Source of the DNA: Lachnospiraceae bacterium
Lineage (GTDB): Bacteria > Bacillota > Clostridia > Lachnospirales > Lachnospiraceae
Reading direction: 5' to 3'
DNA length: 64,000 bases
Assembly (NCBI GenBank): GCA_014804675.1
Contig: JAAUZH010000005.1
Location: 6,887-70,886 of the forward strand
A program made the position numbers and the translations under genes. Positions 45,328 to 53,534 of this stretch are shown here, piece by piece (positions within the stretch are counted from its first letter, which is position 1; every line of letters begins with the position of its first letter). Under the pieces are notes generated by a model. That model was not told the DNA's origin and did no database searches. It saw nothing but the letters and a program-made list of their open reading frames with translations.

Positions 45328-46044
45328 ATGTCGGAGGATGAAAGAAAATTTTTAGAAATTGTAGATTTAAAGAAGGGATTTGGCAGCGGAGAAACCCGTC
45401 AGGAAGTGCTCCGAGGGATGAATTTTTCCGTTGCAAAAGGAGAATTTTGTGTACTTTTGGGACCTTCCGGTTCCGGAAAGTCTACACTGCTTAACATAAT
45501 CGGCGGAATAGACAACGCTGATTCCGGATATATATCTATAAACGGCGATAAACTTGAGGATTTAGGTGAAAAGAAGCTGACCCAGTACCGTCGTAAGCAT
45601 TTGGGATACGTTTTTCAGATGTATAATTTAATCGGAAATCTGAATGTGAAGGAAAATATTGAGGTCGGTGCATATTTGTCGGATGATGCGCTTGATATTG
45701 ATGAGCTTTTAAATACACTGGGGCTTTATGAACACAGGTACAAGCTTCCAAACCAGTTGTCCGGAGGACAACAGCAACGTGTTTCCATTGGCCGTGCAAT
45801 TGTCAAAAATCCGGATATCTTACTTTGCGATGAGCCTACAGGCGCCCTAGACTATAACACGTCAAAGGAAATCCTGAAGCTGATTGAAGATGTGAATGTG
45901 AAATATGGTAATACCGTTATTATGGTCACACACAATGAGGCCATTAAAAACATGGCAGATCATATAATAAAGCTTCACGACGGAAATGTCCGCCGCAATG
46001 AAATCAATACAAACAAAATTTCAGCCGCAAATCTGGAGTGGTAA
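45328..46044 (+). CDS. ABC transporter ATP-binding protein (MacB/LolD type)
   Basis: A 238-residue ATPase. Walker A is [18 protein letters not shown], the ABC signature [15 protein letters not shown], Walker [13 protein letters not shown] and the H-loop [22 protein letters not shown] and the Q-loop [12 protein letters not shown] fit the MacB/LolD group that works with FtsX-like permeases rather than importers. It is the first gene of a two-gene operon with the 911-residue permease. The start at 45328 follows GGAGGCAGGAGC. Likely exports peptide or lipid or acts mechanically on the envelope. Confidence 0.94.
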   Translation: MSEDERKFLEIVDLKKGFGSGETRQEVLRGMNFSVAKGEFCVLLGPSGSGKSTLLNIIGGIDNADSGYISINGDKLEDLGEKKLTQYRRKHLGYVFQMYNLIGNLNVKENIEVGAYLSDDALDIDELLNTLGLYEHRYKLPNQLSGGQQQRVSIGRAIVKNPDILLCDEPTGALDYNTSKEILKLIEDVNVKYGNTVIMVTHNEAIKNMADHIIKLHDGNVRRNEINTNKISAANLEW

Positions 46045-46108
46045 GGAGCATCGCAAATTTGTGTTTGTATCCAAACTCCCGGGCGGAGAAAGGAACACGG
46101 TTATAAAA

Positions 46109-48844
46109 ATGAAGAAATATGAACAGAAAGTGAGAAATCCACTTTTGAAAAGAATTCCAAGAGAACTTTTGGGCGACTGGAAAAAGTATCTTTTGGTAAG
46201 CCTGTTTTTGATTCTTACTATTGGATTTGTATCCGGAATGTATGTTGCAAATGAAAGCATGATGACATCAGCAGACGAAGGTATCTCCAAATACAATCTG
46301 GAAAATGGACATTTTGAACTGAATCAGCAAGGGGACGGGGAACTGCTTTCCGCTATTGAGTCAGGAGATAAGGCAGATATTAAACAGTATTATCTGGATA
46401 AAGCGAAAAAAGAATTGGATGAGAAATTCCAAAAAGAATTTGAGAAGGAGTTTACGGAAAAATTTGATTTTGAGTTTGAGAAAGAATTTGAAACAGCACT
46501 TGAACTGCAGATAAAAGAGTCCTTACTGACACAAGGATTGAATGAGAGCGAAGCCGAAGCTATGCTTCCTGCAGCAGTTGAACAGGCAAAGCAGACAGAG
46601 GATTATCAGACCGGCTATGATACTGCATACGAAGAATCCTATCATGAAGCATATGATGAGGCATATACTCAGGCATATGATGAGGCGTTGAAGGATATTG
46701 AGGATGAAATAAACGAGAAATATGAGGATGCAAAAGAAAAATATGAATTAGATGATCCTGACTTTCAAGCCATTCCAGTGAAGGTGTATGAAAATTTTTA
46801 TAGAAATGAGGACGAGGATAATGATAATGACGGCATATCCGATGGAACTGTCCGGGTCTATGCAAAAAGCGAAGAGATAAATCTGGCATGCCTTATGGAA
46901 GGACACTTTCCCGACACAGAAGATGAAATTGCCATTGACCGTATGCATGCAGATAATTGTGGAATTAAAGTAGAAGATATCATTACAGTAGGAGGACAGT
47001 CCTTTAAAGTCGTTGGACTGATTGCATATGTGAACTATTCCACCCTTCATGAAAAAAATACAGATCTTATATTTGATGCTTTGAAGTTTAATGTGGCAAT
47101 GGTGACAGAAAGCGGTTTCAACCGCCTAAGCCAGACCATCCATTATACATACGCATGGAAATATGAAAAAGAACCAAAAGACGAAAAGGAAGAAAAGACT
47201 CTTTCGGACGATTTCTTAAAAGCTCTGCTTACACAAGCTGTTACAGCCGATAATGAAATTGAGGATTATATTCCCCGCTATGCCAATTCAGCAGTCAACT
47301 TTGCAACGGATGATATGGGATCTGACGAAGCAATGGGCGGAGTTCTTCTGGATATTTTAATTGTTATCATTGCCTTTATCTTTGCCATCACGATAAGCAA
47401 CACCATCACAAAAGAATCACAGACAATCGGTACGCTTCGCGCTTCCGGATACAGTAAAGGGGAACTGATCCTGCATTACTTGTCTATGCCCGTAATTGTA
47501 ACGTTGATTGCAGCAGGCATTGGTAATATACTTGGATATTCTATATTCAAGAATGTGGTCGTATCCATGTATTATAATAGTTACAGCCTTCCAACCTATG
47601 AGACAATATGGAATCCGGAAGCCTTTTTTAAGACCACCCTGATTCCCGTATTGCTGATGTTTATTGTAAATCTTGTCATTATTGTAAAAATGATGCAGCA
47701 TACTCCGTTGCAGTTTTTAAGGCATGATTTAAAGAAAACAAAACGCAAAAAAGCTATGCGCCTTCCCAGATGGAAATTTTTCAGCAGGTTTCGTCTGCGT
47801 ATTATATTCCAGAATATTCCAAATTACATCATCCTTTTTGTCGGTATTTTATTTATTTTGGTAATGCTTGCTATGGCAGTAGGAATGCCTGATACTCTTA
47901 AGTTTTATAAAGAAAATGCTACGGATATTATGTTTGCAAAATATCAGTATATATTAAAGTCATATGAAGATGAAGAAGGAAACCTGCTTGGTACAGGAAA
48001 TAAGGATGCGGAGAAATTCAGCATGCAGTCACTACAAAAAAAGAGTGATGTCTTGGATGAAGAGGTATCGGTATATGGAATTTTAGATGACAGCAGGTAT
48101 GTAAAAATCGCTGATTTGAAATCACTGGAAGAGGGAGAGGTTTATATCTCCGAATCCTTTCAGGATAAATACGGCCTGAATGTGGGAGATACTATTTCCT
48201 TGGATGAAAAGTATGAGAACAAGCAATATCAGTTTAAGGTGGCAGGCATCTATGATAAGTCCCAGAACATTACCGTTTTCATGTCAATTGAAAATTATCG
48301 CTCTATATTTGATTTAGATGAAGAGGAATTTGGCGGCTATATGTCTGATTCGAAAATCACAGATATTGAGGAAGAAAATATTGCCACGGTTATTACGGAA
48401 CAGGACATTACCAAGATGTGCGACCAACTGGATCATTCCATGGGATCTTATATGGAATATTTCCAGTTCCTGTGCATTCTTTTATCGGCAGTGTTGATTT
48501 ACCTTCTTACTAAGATTATTATAGAAAAAAACGAAAATGCCATATCCATGACCAAAATTTTAGGATATGAGAATCGGGAAATAGCAAGCCTGTACCTTTT
48601 TTCCACTACCATGATTCTCATTATTGCGGATGCCGTCTGTGTTGCTTTGGGAGCGCTGGTTATGAATGAAGCATGGAAAGCAATTATGCTCAGTTACAGT
48701 GGATGGTTTACATTCAAAATTCAACCGGTAGGATATGTGAAAATGTTTGCCTTTGTCTTAATCGGATATTTGATAGTCATGGTCTTCGACTTTAGGAGAA
48801 TTAAGAAGATTCCCATGGATGAAGCATTAAAGAATGTGGAGTAA
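46109..48844 (+). CDS. FtsX-like ABC transporter permease with large acidic/aromatic loop
   Basis: A 911-residue permease with one N-terminal span (KKYLLVSLFLILTIGFVSGMY), a large extracellular region, then FtsX domains with spans near residues 415-440, 460-490, 515-535, 595-620, 780-800, 830-860 and 880-900. The first loop is unusual: residues about 99-135 form a charged coil with repeated E-F-E-K-E-F units, and residues about 170-190 repeat YxEA (TAYEESYHEAYDEAYTQAYDEA). ATG 46109 is preferred, although the AAGGA lies 13 bases upstream; the reading frame also extends into the end of the ATPase gene. Paired with the ATPase, it resembles export or envelope-stress systems. Confidence 0.85.
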   Translation: MKKYEQKVRNPLLKRIPRELLGDWKKYLLVSLFLILTIGFVSGMYVANESMMTSADEGISKYNLENGHFELNQQGDGELLSAIESGDKADIKQYYLDKAKKELDEKFQKEFEKEFTEKFDFEFEKEFETALELQIKESLLTQGLNESEAEAMLPAAVEQAKQTEDYQTGYDTAYEESYHEAYDEAYTQAYDEALKDIEDEINEKYEDAKEKYELDDPDFQAIPVKVYENFYRNEDEDNDNDGISDGTVRVYAKSEEINLACLMEGHFPDTEDEIAIDRMHADNCGIKVEDIITVGGQSFKVVGLIAYVNYSTLHEKNTDLIFDALKFNVAMVTESGFNRLSQTIHYTYAWKYEKEPKDEKEEKTLSDDFLKALLTQAVTADNEIEDYIPRYANSAVNFATDDMGSDEAMGGVLLDILIVIIAFIFAITISNTITKESQTIGTLRASGYSKGELILHYLSMPVIVTLIAAGIGNILGYSIFKNVVVSMYYNSYSLPTYETIWNPEAFFKTTLIPVLLMFIVNLVIIVKMMQHTPLQFLRHDLKKTKRKKAMRLPRWKFFSRFRLRIIFQNIPNYIILFVGILFILVMLAMAVGMPDTLKFYKENATDIMFAKYQYILKSYEDEEGNLLGTGNKDAEKFSMQSLQKKSDVLDEEVSVYGILDDSRYVKIADLKSLEEGEVYISESFQDKYGLNVGDTISLDEKYENKQYQFKVAGIYDKSQNITVFMSIENYRSIFDLDEEEFGGYMSDSKITDIEEENIATVITEQDITKMCDQLDHSMGSYMEYFQFLCILLSAVLIYLLTKIIIEKNENAISMTKILGYENREIASLYLFSTTMILIIADAVCVALGALVMNEAWKAIMLSYSGWFTFKIQPVGYVKMFAFVLIGYLIVMVFDFRRIKKIPMDEALKNVE

Positions 48845-48870
48845 TTTTTATATCTTGTGGCTGTAGACTT

Positions 48871-49008
48871 TCATGGCAAGTGCCAGATTTTGCTGTCCCG
48901 TAATCTCCTATAAAGTTCTTTGGTCCATGCCTTTTGCTGCCATACGAGTACAGGCAGTATGTGGGTCTCTTCTATTTCATAAAAAACATAATAGTTTTTA
49001 TATGGCAT
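48871..49008 (-). pseudogene. Short fragment resembling a RelE/ParE toxin C-terminus
   Basis: A 45-residue frame reading MPYKNYYVFYEIEETHILPV then LVWQQKAWTKELYRRLRDS. The pattern 'PYKNYYVFYEI...ILPVLV' resembles the last strands of RelE/ParE-type toxins. Full toxins are about 90-110 residues and nothing upstream continues it. Weak call. Confidence 0.35.
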
Positions 49009-49020
49009 ACAATGGATTCC

Positions 49021-49317
49021 CTAATTGGAAAGAACCAAATCATCTACTAAGGCAAACCTATTAGGTAATTCTTGCAAAGTCGAGCTTCTATATGATGTAC
49101 CTGCAATCTGTTCTATCATTAAATATAGTATAAGTGATTTTTCATATAATAACAGGCTGATTGACTGAACGTTACAGGAGGCAGATGTATTTCCAACATT
49201 TACCTTTATAACTGCGCTTCCTACACCAACTGCTTTTACCGTACCATCACTTTCTATCACTGACACTTCCGTGTCTGTTGATTTCCATGTTACCAAGTCA
49301 GTAAAGCTAACAGGCAC
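49021..49317 (-). pseudogene. Fragment of a bacterial Ig-like (BIG2) domain protein
   Basis: The frame contains VTWKSTDTEVSVIESDGTVKAVGVGSAVIKVNVGNTSASC, a single BIG2 domain as found in large cell-surface proteins. There is no signal peptide or wall anchor, and the following ~40 residues do not look like a domain. Probably the rest of a deleted surface-protein gene. Confidence 0.6.
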
Positions 49318-49486
49318 TACTACAATAAATAATTTATGAAGTTTTACTGCGAAACAAATACTTGTATGCTTTAAAATTGCACAATGGCATCAGTATTAAT
49401 CACTGCAATGAATATATCTTACCAATCGCTTGCAGACAAACTAAGAGTAAAATTCGTACTTTCCTAATCACATATATAAAGTATGA

Positions 49487-49524
49487 GGGTGCTCCAAAAG
49501 CCATTTCAAGACTTTTAAGCACCC
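49487..49524 (-). terminator. Hairpin after the three-gene operon
   Basis: GGGTGCT/AGCACCC outer stem plus inner AAAAG/CTTTT on the minus strand, 9 bases past the stop of the 214-residue gene. The T run is poor, so termination is likely but not certain. Confidence 0.55.
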
Positions 49525-49532
49525 TTTCGCTA

Positions 49533-50177
49533 TTACTTCCTTTTGCTTTTTTTCTTATTTGTTGCATTTTTATTTTTTCCTTGCTTATGCACTGCTTCTG
49601 TCTGCAACGTGTGGATTTCCAATAGAAACAATATGTTTGCCAACGAAAGTACATTATAATTGTTCTCTTTTTTAGTATAATGCAATTCCGAAGCAAAATT
49701 ATTCCGATAGTCTCCATGATTACAATCTGGAAAAATTATGCCATCGTCTACTCTTTTCCCTAAACTTGCTTTTGTCGCTTCTGATAATTCCTCATTGCAG
49801 TTTATGCTTGATAAAACAAACGCACGTAATACTGACATTCCAACTGTTATCGCAAGATTCTCATTTAAGGCTAAATAACTTTGTTCGGTATCTGAATCTG
49901 CCAAACGACAACTTAATACATTTGCCTTAATAATTGCATACATATAACAAGCACATACCTTATGGCGATCTAATTTTCCACCTGCATCCCGCATATAAGT
50001 TAATTTAACATGTCTATTTAAATTTACATATTCCTGCCAAATAGCTTCTTTCGCATTATATGACACAACAATTTCCGAATAACGATTTTGATAGTCTTGA
50101 ATAGTTGGATTTATGACCACTTCCCATATCTTTTCATAGCTATTCTTATCTATAAAAATATTATCATCTTTGAGCAT
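49533..50177 (-). CDS. Hypothetical protein, 214 aa, third gene of an AT-rich membrane operon
   Basis: No family recognised. A soluble, mostly helical protein starting MLKDDNIFIDKNSYEKIWEV. The middle (KLTYMRDAGGKLDRHKVCACYMYAIIKANVL) has several Arg, His and Cys residues, followed by LNENLAITVGMSVLRAFVLSS and a motif-like stretch FPDCNHGDYRNNFASEL. The tail is strongly basic (KQGKNKNATNKKKSKRK). Start 50177 has AGGTGATGCG upstream, 5 bases after the preceding stop. With two membrane proteins it forms a compact operon, a layout seen in some membrane-effector defence systems, but this is only an analogy. Confidence 0.7.
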   Translation of the reverse strand: MLKDDNIFIDKNSYEKIWEVVINPTIQDYQNRYSEIVVSYNAKEAIWQEYVNLNRHVKLTYMRDAGGKLDRHKVCACYMYAIIKANVLSCRLADSDTEQSYLALNENLAITVGMSVLRAFVLSSINCNEELSEATKASLGKRVDDGIIFPDCNHGDYRNNFASELHYTKKENNYNVLSLANILFLLEIHTLQTEAVHKQGKNKNATNKKKSKRK

Positions 50178-50181
50178 CGCA

Positions 50182-50376
50182 TCACCTGTTCCACTCATTT
50201 GTAATTTTCAAATAAGTCATTGCATCACTAATTGATGCATCAGAATTTTCTAATCGCTGACCTACTAATTCAATGCTTTTATCACTATTTAATATTTTTG
50301 TTACTATAATCGCTAAAATGACTGAAGCAATTACTAAAACCCCAAAAATAATCACATAAATTAATCCCATTGCCAT
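50182..50376 (-). CDS. Small single-span membrane protein, 64 aa
   Basis: A membrane span near residues 4-28 (LIYVIIFGVLVIASVILAIIVTKIL) followed by an acidic/polar tail (SDKSIELVGQRLENSDASISDAMTYLKITNEW). ATG 50376 is used with AAAGG upstream; a GTG at 50385 with AGAGGA is also possible. It lies between a four-span protein gene and the 214-residue gene. No family recognised. Confidence 0.65.
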   Translation of the reverse strand: MAMGLIYVIIFGVLVIASVILAIIVTKILNSDKSIELVGQRLENSDASISDAMTYLKITNEWNR

Positions 50377-50404
50377 TTTTTGCACCTTTGACTTTCCTCT
50401 AGAT

Positions 50405-50818
50405 TCAACCAAACTGTTGTAATTTCTTCTTGGTGTAGCTTAATTTACAAATACAATAAACAAAATCTGCTATATCAATAAAACAAAATGCAATTGTCAT
50501 ACCCATCAAAATCCAGTTATATGTTATTGTATTTGAAACCCCGTTAGAAACATCTGTATTTGCAAATGCATAAAAACACATTGCAACAGCCAATATACCA
50601 ACTATAGCACCCACAATGTAGATAACATAAAAAATCTTCAATTGCCTTTCTATAATTTTGGAAACAAGCTCTATAAATTTTCCTAAAACATATACGCTAA
50701 CAGTAACATAGAAAGAAATATCTGTCAAATTGTATACCATTGGTAACATAATTACTAGTGCCACAATAGATAAAAGCATCTTAAACGCAGAAATCGTAAA
50801 ACCATCCTTTGTATTCAT
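50405..50818 (-). CDS. Four-span membrane protein, first gene of the operon
   Basis: A 137-residue protein that is almost all membrane: spans at about 12-30 (MLLSIVALVIMLPMVY), 36-56, 65-90 (IYIVGAIVGILAVAMCFYAF) and 104-126 (ILMGMTIAFCFIDIADFVYC), ending with a basic tail. No recognised family. ATG 50818 has GAGG upstream. The three genes are spaced within 30 bases of each other and are more AT-rich than the flanking metabolic genes, which suggests recent acquisition. Confidence 0.7.
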   Translation of the reverse strand: MNTKDGFTISAFKMLLSIVALVIMLPMVYNLTDISFYVTVSVYVLGKFIELVSKIIERQLKIFYVIYIVGAIVGILAVAMCFYAFANTDVSNGVSNTITYNWILMGMTIAFCFIDIADFVYCICKLSYTKKKLQQFG

Positions 50819-51006
50819 TGGCTTCCTCACGTAAACTTATAATGCAAATATCATAACACATACAAATTCAAATTACAATGCTTTTTTGGTTTTGCCATCC
50901 TTTTTATTTTTAATGGTTTTGTCCTATAAAAATTATTATTATCCTTTTTGATAATCATATGCACCTTCTAAGCTGACTGTACCATTAATCCATTTTACCT
51001 AATCAT

Positions 51007-51399
51007 TCACATTTCTATCGTCTTAAAATTAATATTCCCTTTCCCCGTAATAGAGAAGCTGTCCTGTTCTGCCACAGCCATAACCTCACCATCAAATCCC
51101 TTTATAATTGCATTTGAATCCGGCCAGTTAATATGATCTTTAAAATCCGGATTGTACTTTAAAACATCCTCAAAATATGTGACAATCAAAAGCGCTGAAT
51201 CTGTGCAAAATTCGCCTATTATTTTGCCCGTATCCACATCTAACACCTGGCATCCATACTCATCTCCCGGGGCTATATGGAGTACATTTTCAAATCCCAA
51301 TGCCTCCATATTTTTCCCCCACTGGCATAACTGCCAGTCTTCCTCACTTTTTACCACATTACATGGGTCAACGATGATAATATCCCCTTTAAACCGCAT
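51007..51399 (-). CDS. Conserved hypothetical protein, 130 aa
   Basis: The sequence reads GDIIIVDPCNVVKSEEDWQL, CQWGKNMEALGFENVLHIAPG, GEFCTDSALLIVTYFEDVLKYNPDF and ends VAEQDSFSITGKGNINFKTIE. It resembles a family of small soluble proteins seen in Clostridia and in phage-related contexts, whose function I cannot state. It has no membrane segment or signal peptide. AAAAGGAGT precedes ATG 51399. It sits between the AT-rich operon and trpB2 on the same strand. Confidence 0.68.
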   Translation of the reverse strand: MRFKGDIIIVDPCNVVKSEEDWQLCQWGKNMEALGFENVLHIAPGDEYGCQVLDVDTGKIIGEFCTDSALLIVTYFEDVLKYNPDFKDHINWPDSNAIIKGFDGEVMAVAEQDSFSITGKGNINFKTIEM

Positions 51400-51453
51400 A
51401 CTCCTTTTCCATTCCTTTTCTTTTGCACCAATTTACCAGTTCCTTGTCAAAAA

Positions 51454-52827
51454 TTATACTTCCACCTTCGGAAGCAGACTGATAGATTTTTCCAGATCAG
51501 CATCCGTAGGGATATAGTCATTCATTTCCCCATCATTATATTTCTGGTAAGCAACCATATCAAAATATCCCGTACCAGTCAGCCCAAATACGATATTCTT
51601 TTCTTCACCTGTTTCCTTACATTTCATAGCTTCATCAATAGCTGCCTTAATGGCATGGCTGCTTTCCGGAGCCGGAAGGATGCCTTCCACTCTGGCAAAG
51701 GTTTCTGCTGCCTTGAATACTTCTGTCTGTTCTACGCTTCTCGCCTCAAGCAGTCCTTGATCGTACAATTCGGAAACGATGGAACTCATGCCGTGATAGC
51801 GAAGCCCTCCCGCATGGTTGGCAGAAGGAATGAATCCGCTGCCAAGAGTATACATTTTAGCAAGAGGACAAACCTTTCCCGTATCACAGAAATCATATGC
51901 ATAAGTTCCTCTTGTAAGGCTTGGACAGGATGCAGGCTCTACCGCAATCATCTTATAATCTGCCTCTCCCCTTAAAACTTCCCCTGCAAAAGGAGAAATC
52001 AGTCCGCCAAGATTGGAGCCGCCTCCGGCACAGCCTATAATGGTATCCGCTTTAATATCGTACTTCTTTAATGCCGCCTGGGTTTCCAGACCGATAATGG
52101 ACTGGTGCAGCAATACCTGGGCAAGTACCGAACCTAATACATAACGGTAGCCTTCCTGACTTGTAGCCGCCTCAACAGCCTCGGAAATGGCACAGCCAAG
52201 GCTTCCGGTAGTTCCCGGGAATTCTTCGTTGATTTTACGTCCCACATTGGTATTCATGGAAGGGGACGGGGTTACCTGCGCGCCATAGGTGCGCATTACT
52301 TCCCGACGGAAAGGCTTCTGTTCATAGGAGCATTTTACCATATATACCTGACAATCCAGATCAAAGTAAGAACATGCCATGGAAAGCGCCGTTCCCCACT
52401 GTCCTGCGCCTGTCTCTGTAGTAACACCTTTCAGCCCCTGTTTCTTTGCATAATATGCCTGTGCAATAGCAGAATTCAATTTATGGCTTCCTGATGTATT
52501 ATTGCCTTCAAATTTATAATAAATGTGAGCCGGAGTCCCCAGCTTTTTCTCCAGACAGTATGCCCTTACAAGAGGTGACGGGCGGTACATCTTATAGAAA
52601 TCACGGATTTCCTGTGGGATGTCAAAATAAGGTGTTGTATCATCCAATTCCTGCTTTGCAAGTTCACGGCAGAAGATGCCGGCAAGTTCGTCCTCGGTAA
52701 CCGGCTGCAAGGTGCCCGGATTTAAAATAGGGGCTGGCTTCTTTTTCATGTCCGCACGCACGTTGTACCATTGCTTTGGCATTTCCTGTTCTTCTAAATA
52801 AATTTTGTAAGGGATTTTTTGATCCAT
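51454..52827 (-). CDS. TrpB2-type PLP-dependent tryptophan synthase beta chain
   Basis: A 457-residue enzyme of the TrpB2 subgroup. YRPSPLVRAYCLEKKLG, FEGNNTSGSHKLNSAIAQAYYAKKQG (PLP lysine in SHK), TETGAGQWGTALSMACSYF, IGCAGGGSNLGGLISPF (phosphate loop) and ESSHAIKAA are all visible. The longer length and the GSHKLNSA region separate it from TrpB1. It probably condenses indole with serine to tryptophan or salvages indole; no trpA or other trp gene is nearby. ATG 52827 has GAGGAAAG upstream. Confidence 0.9.
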   Translation of the reverse strand: MDQKIPYKIYLEEQEMPKQWYNVRADMKKKPAPILNPGTLQPVTEDELAGIFCRELAKQELDDTTPYFDIPQEIRDFYKMYRPSPLVRAYCLEKKLGTPAHIYYKFEGNNTSGSHKLNSAIAQAYYAKKQGLKGVTTETGAGQWGTALSMACSYFDLDCQVYMVKCSYEQKPFRREVMRTYGAQVTPSPSMNTNVGRKINEEFPGTTGSLGCAISEAVEAATSQEGYRYVLGSVLAQVLLHQSIIGLETQAALKKYDIKADTIIGCAGGGSNLGGLISPFAGEVLRGEADYKMIAVEPASCPSLTRGTYAYDFCDTGKVCPLAKMYTLGSGFIPSANHAGGLRYHGMSSIVSELYDQGLLEARSVEQTEVFKAAETFARVEGILPAPESSHAIKAAIDEAMKCKETGEEKNIVFGLTGTGYFDMVAYQKYNDGEMNDYIPTDADLEKSISLLPKVEV

Positions 52828-52981
52828 TTTCTTTCCTCGCTTCCTTTTTTGTTTCTTGTATGATAATTATGTTCTTATCCTTTGCGGTAAATCATTCCTT
52901 GGTTATTTTATCATAGATTTTCGTTTCTGAATAGGTTTTCGGGGCTGGTTTTTTAGCGGGTGGGGGATTGGATACGAGGAC

Positions 52982-53129
52982 GTAGGAGTTGGCATATTAT
53001 TTAGTAGTCTTCCGGGCACGCTCTCGCTCTGCAAAGACGCAGCGGTACTAACGCACCAAAATACGGTGCGTAAGTGCCGGCGACTTTGCCAAGGCCCGGA
53101 AGACTACTAAATAATATGCCAACTCCTAC
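52982..53129. repeat. Foldback element B, same core as element A
   Basis: Perfect 35-bp inverted repeats (52982-53016 and 53095-53129) around a 78-base core. The core, read on the minus strand, matches that of element A at 34098 onward with 5 differences. It contains GGTGCGT/ACGCACC and GCAAAG/CTTTGC inner stems. Stem sequence is mostly different from A except for AGACTACTA beside the core. No coding frame is credible. Confidence 0.88.
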
Positions 53130-53279
53130 TGGTTATCGAAAAGCCGGATGTTGCTCAAAAAAGCGTCTTTCATTGGTGGGAAGTGCTTTGAAAGGCTTTA
53201 AATATATAAACTAAGCATATAAATATACTTAGCGGCAGACAGCGCCTCATCATCAAAGAGTACAGGCTGAAACGAAACA

Positions 53280-53506
53280 GCAAAAGAGGGATGTGGGCGG
53301 ATTCCATGCATTGTTTTTGAGCGGGATTTTCCTTAACAGTCTGCTCTCTACCCAGGGTAAAATTGCCATGGACGGCAATTTTAGGCATATTGCGCCACGG
53401 ACGGCGCTATATGCCGCCCCGAACGGTACCAACACCTTAAATCAGACTGTTTAGGAAAATCCCGCTCAAAAACACCGCATGGAATCCGCCCACATCCCTC
53501 TTTTGC
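53280..53506. repeat. Foldback element C with 64-bp arms and a two-hairpin core
   Basis: Arms 53280-53343 and 53443-53506 are reverse complements with 3 differences. The 99-base core has two hairpins in tandem: AAAATTGCC/GGCAATTTT with loop ATGGAC (53359-53382), and GGCATAT..GCGCC/GGCGC..ATATGCC with loop ACGGAC (53384-53415), then a CGAACGG. The core is unrelated to A and B. Confidence 0.85.
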
Positions 53507-53534
53507 GTCCGTGTATCCAACGTCCGCGCATTCA

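Larger units (their letters stand above)
48845..49532. other. Intergenic stretch with gene remnants only
   Basis: Between the permease stop and the three-gene operon. It holds the two decayed fragments listed separately (48871-49008 and 49021-49317) and the hairpin at 49487-49524; the rest is AT-rich without a credible frame. Confidence 0.6.
52828..53534. other. Intergenic stretch dominated by two foldback elements
   Basis: Holds foldback B (52982-53129), a 150-base spacer (53130-53279) with no credible gene, and foldback C (53280-53506). The promoter of trpB2 must lie in 52828-52980, but I see no clear -35/-10 pair. Confidence 0.6.
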
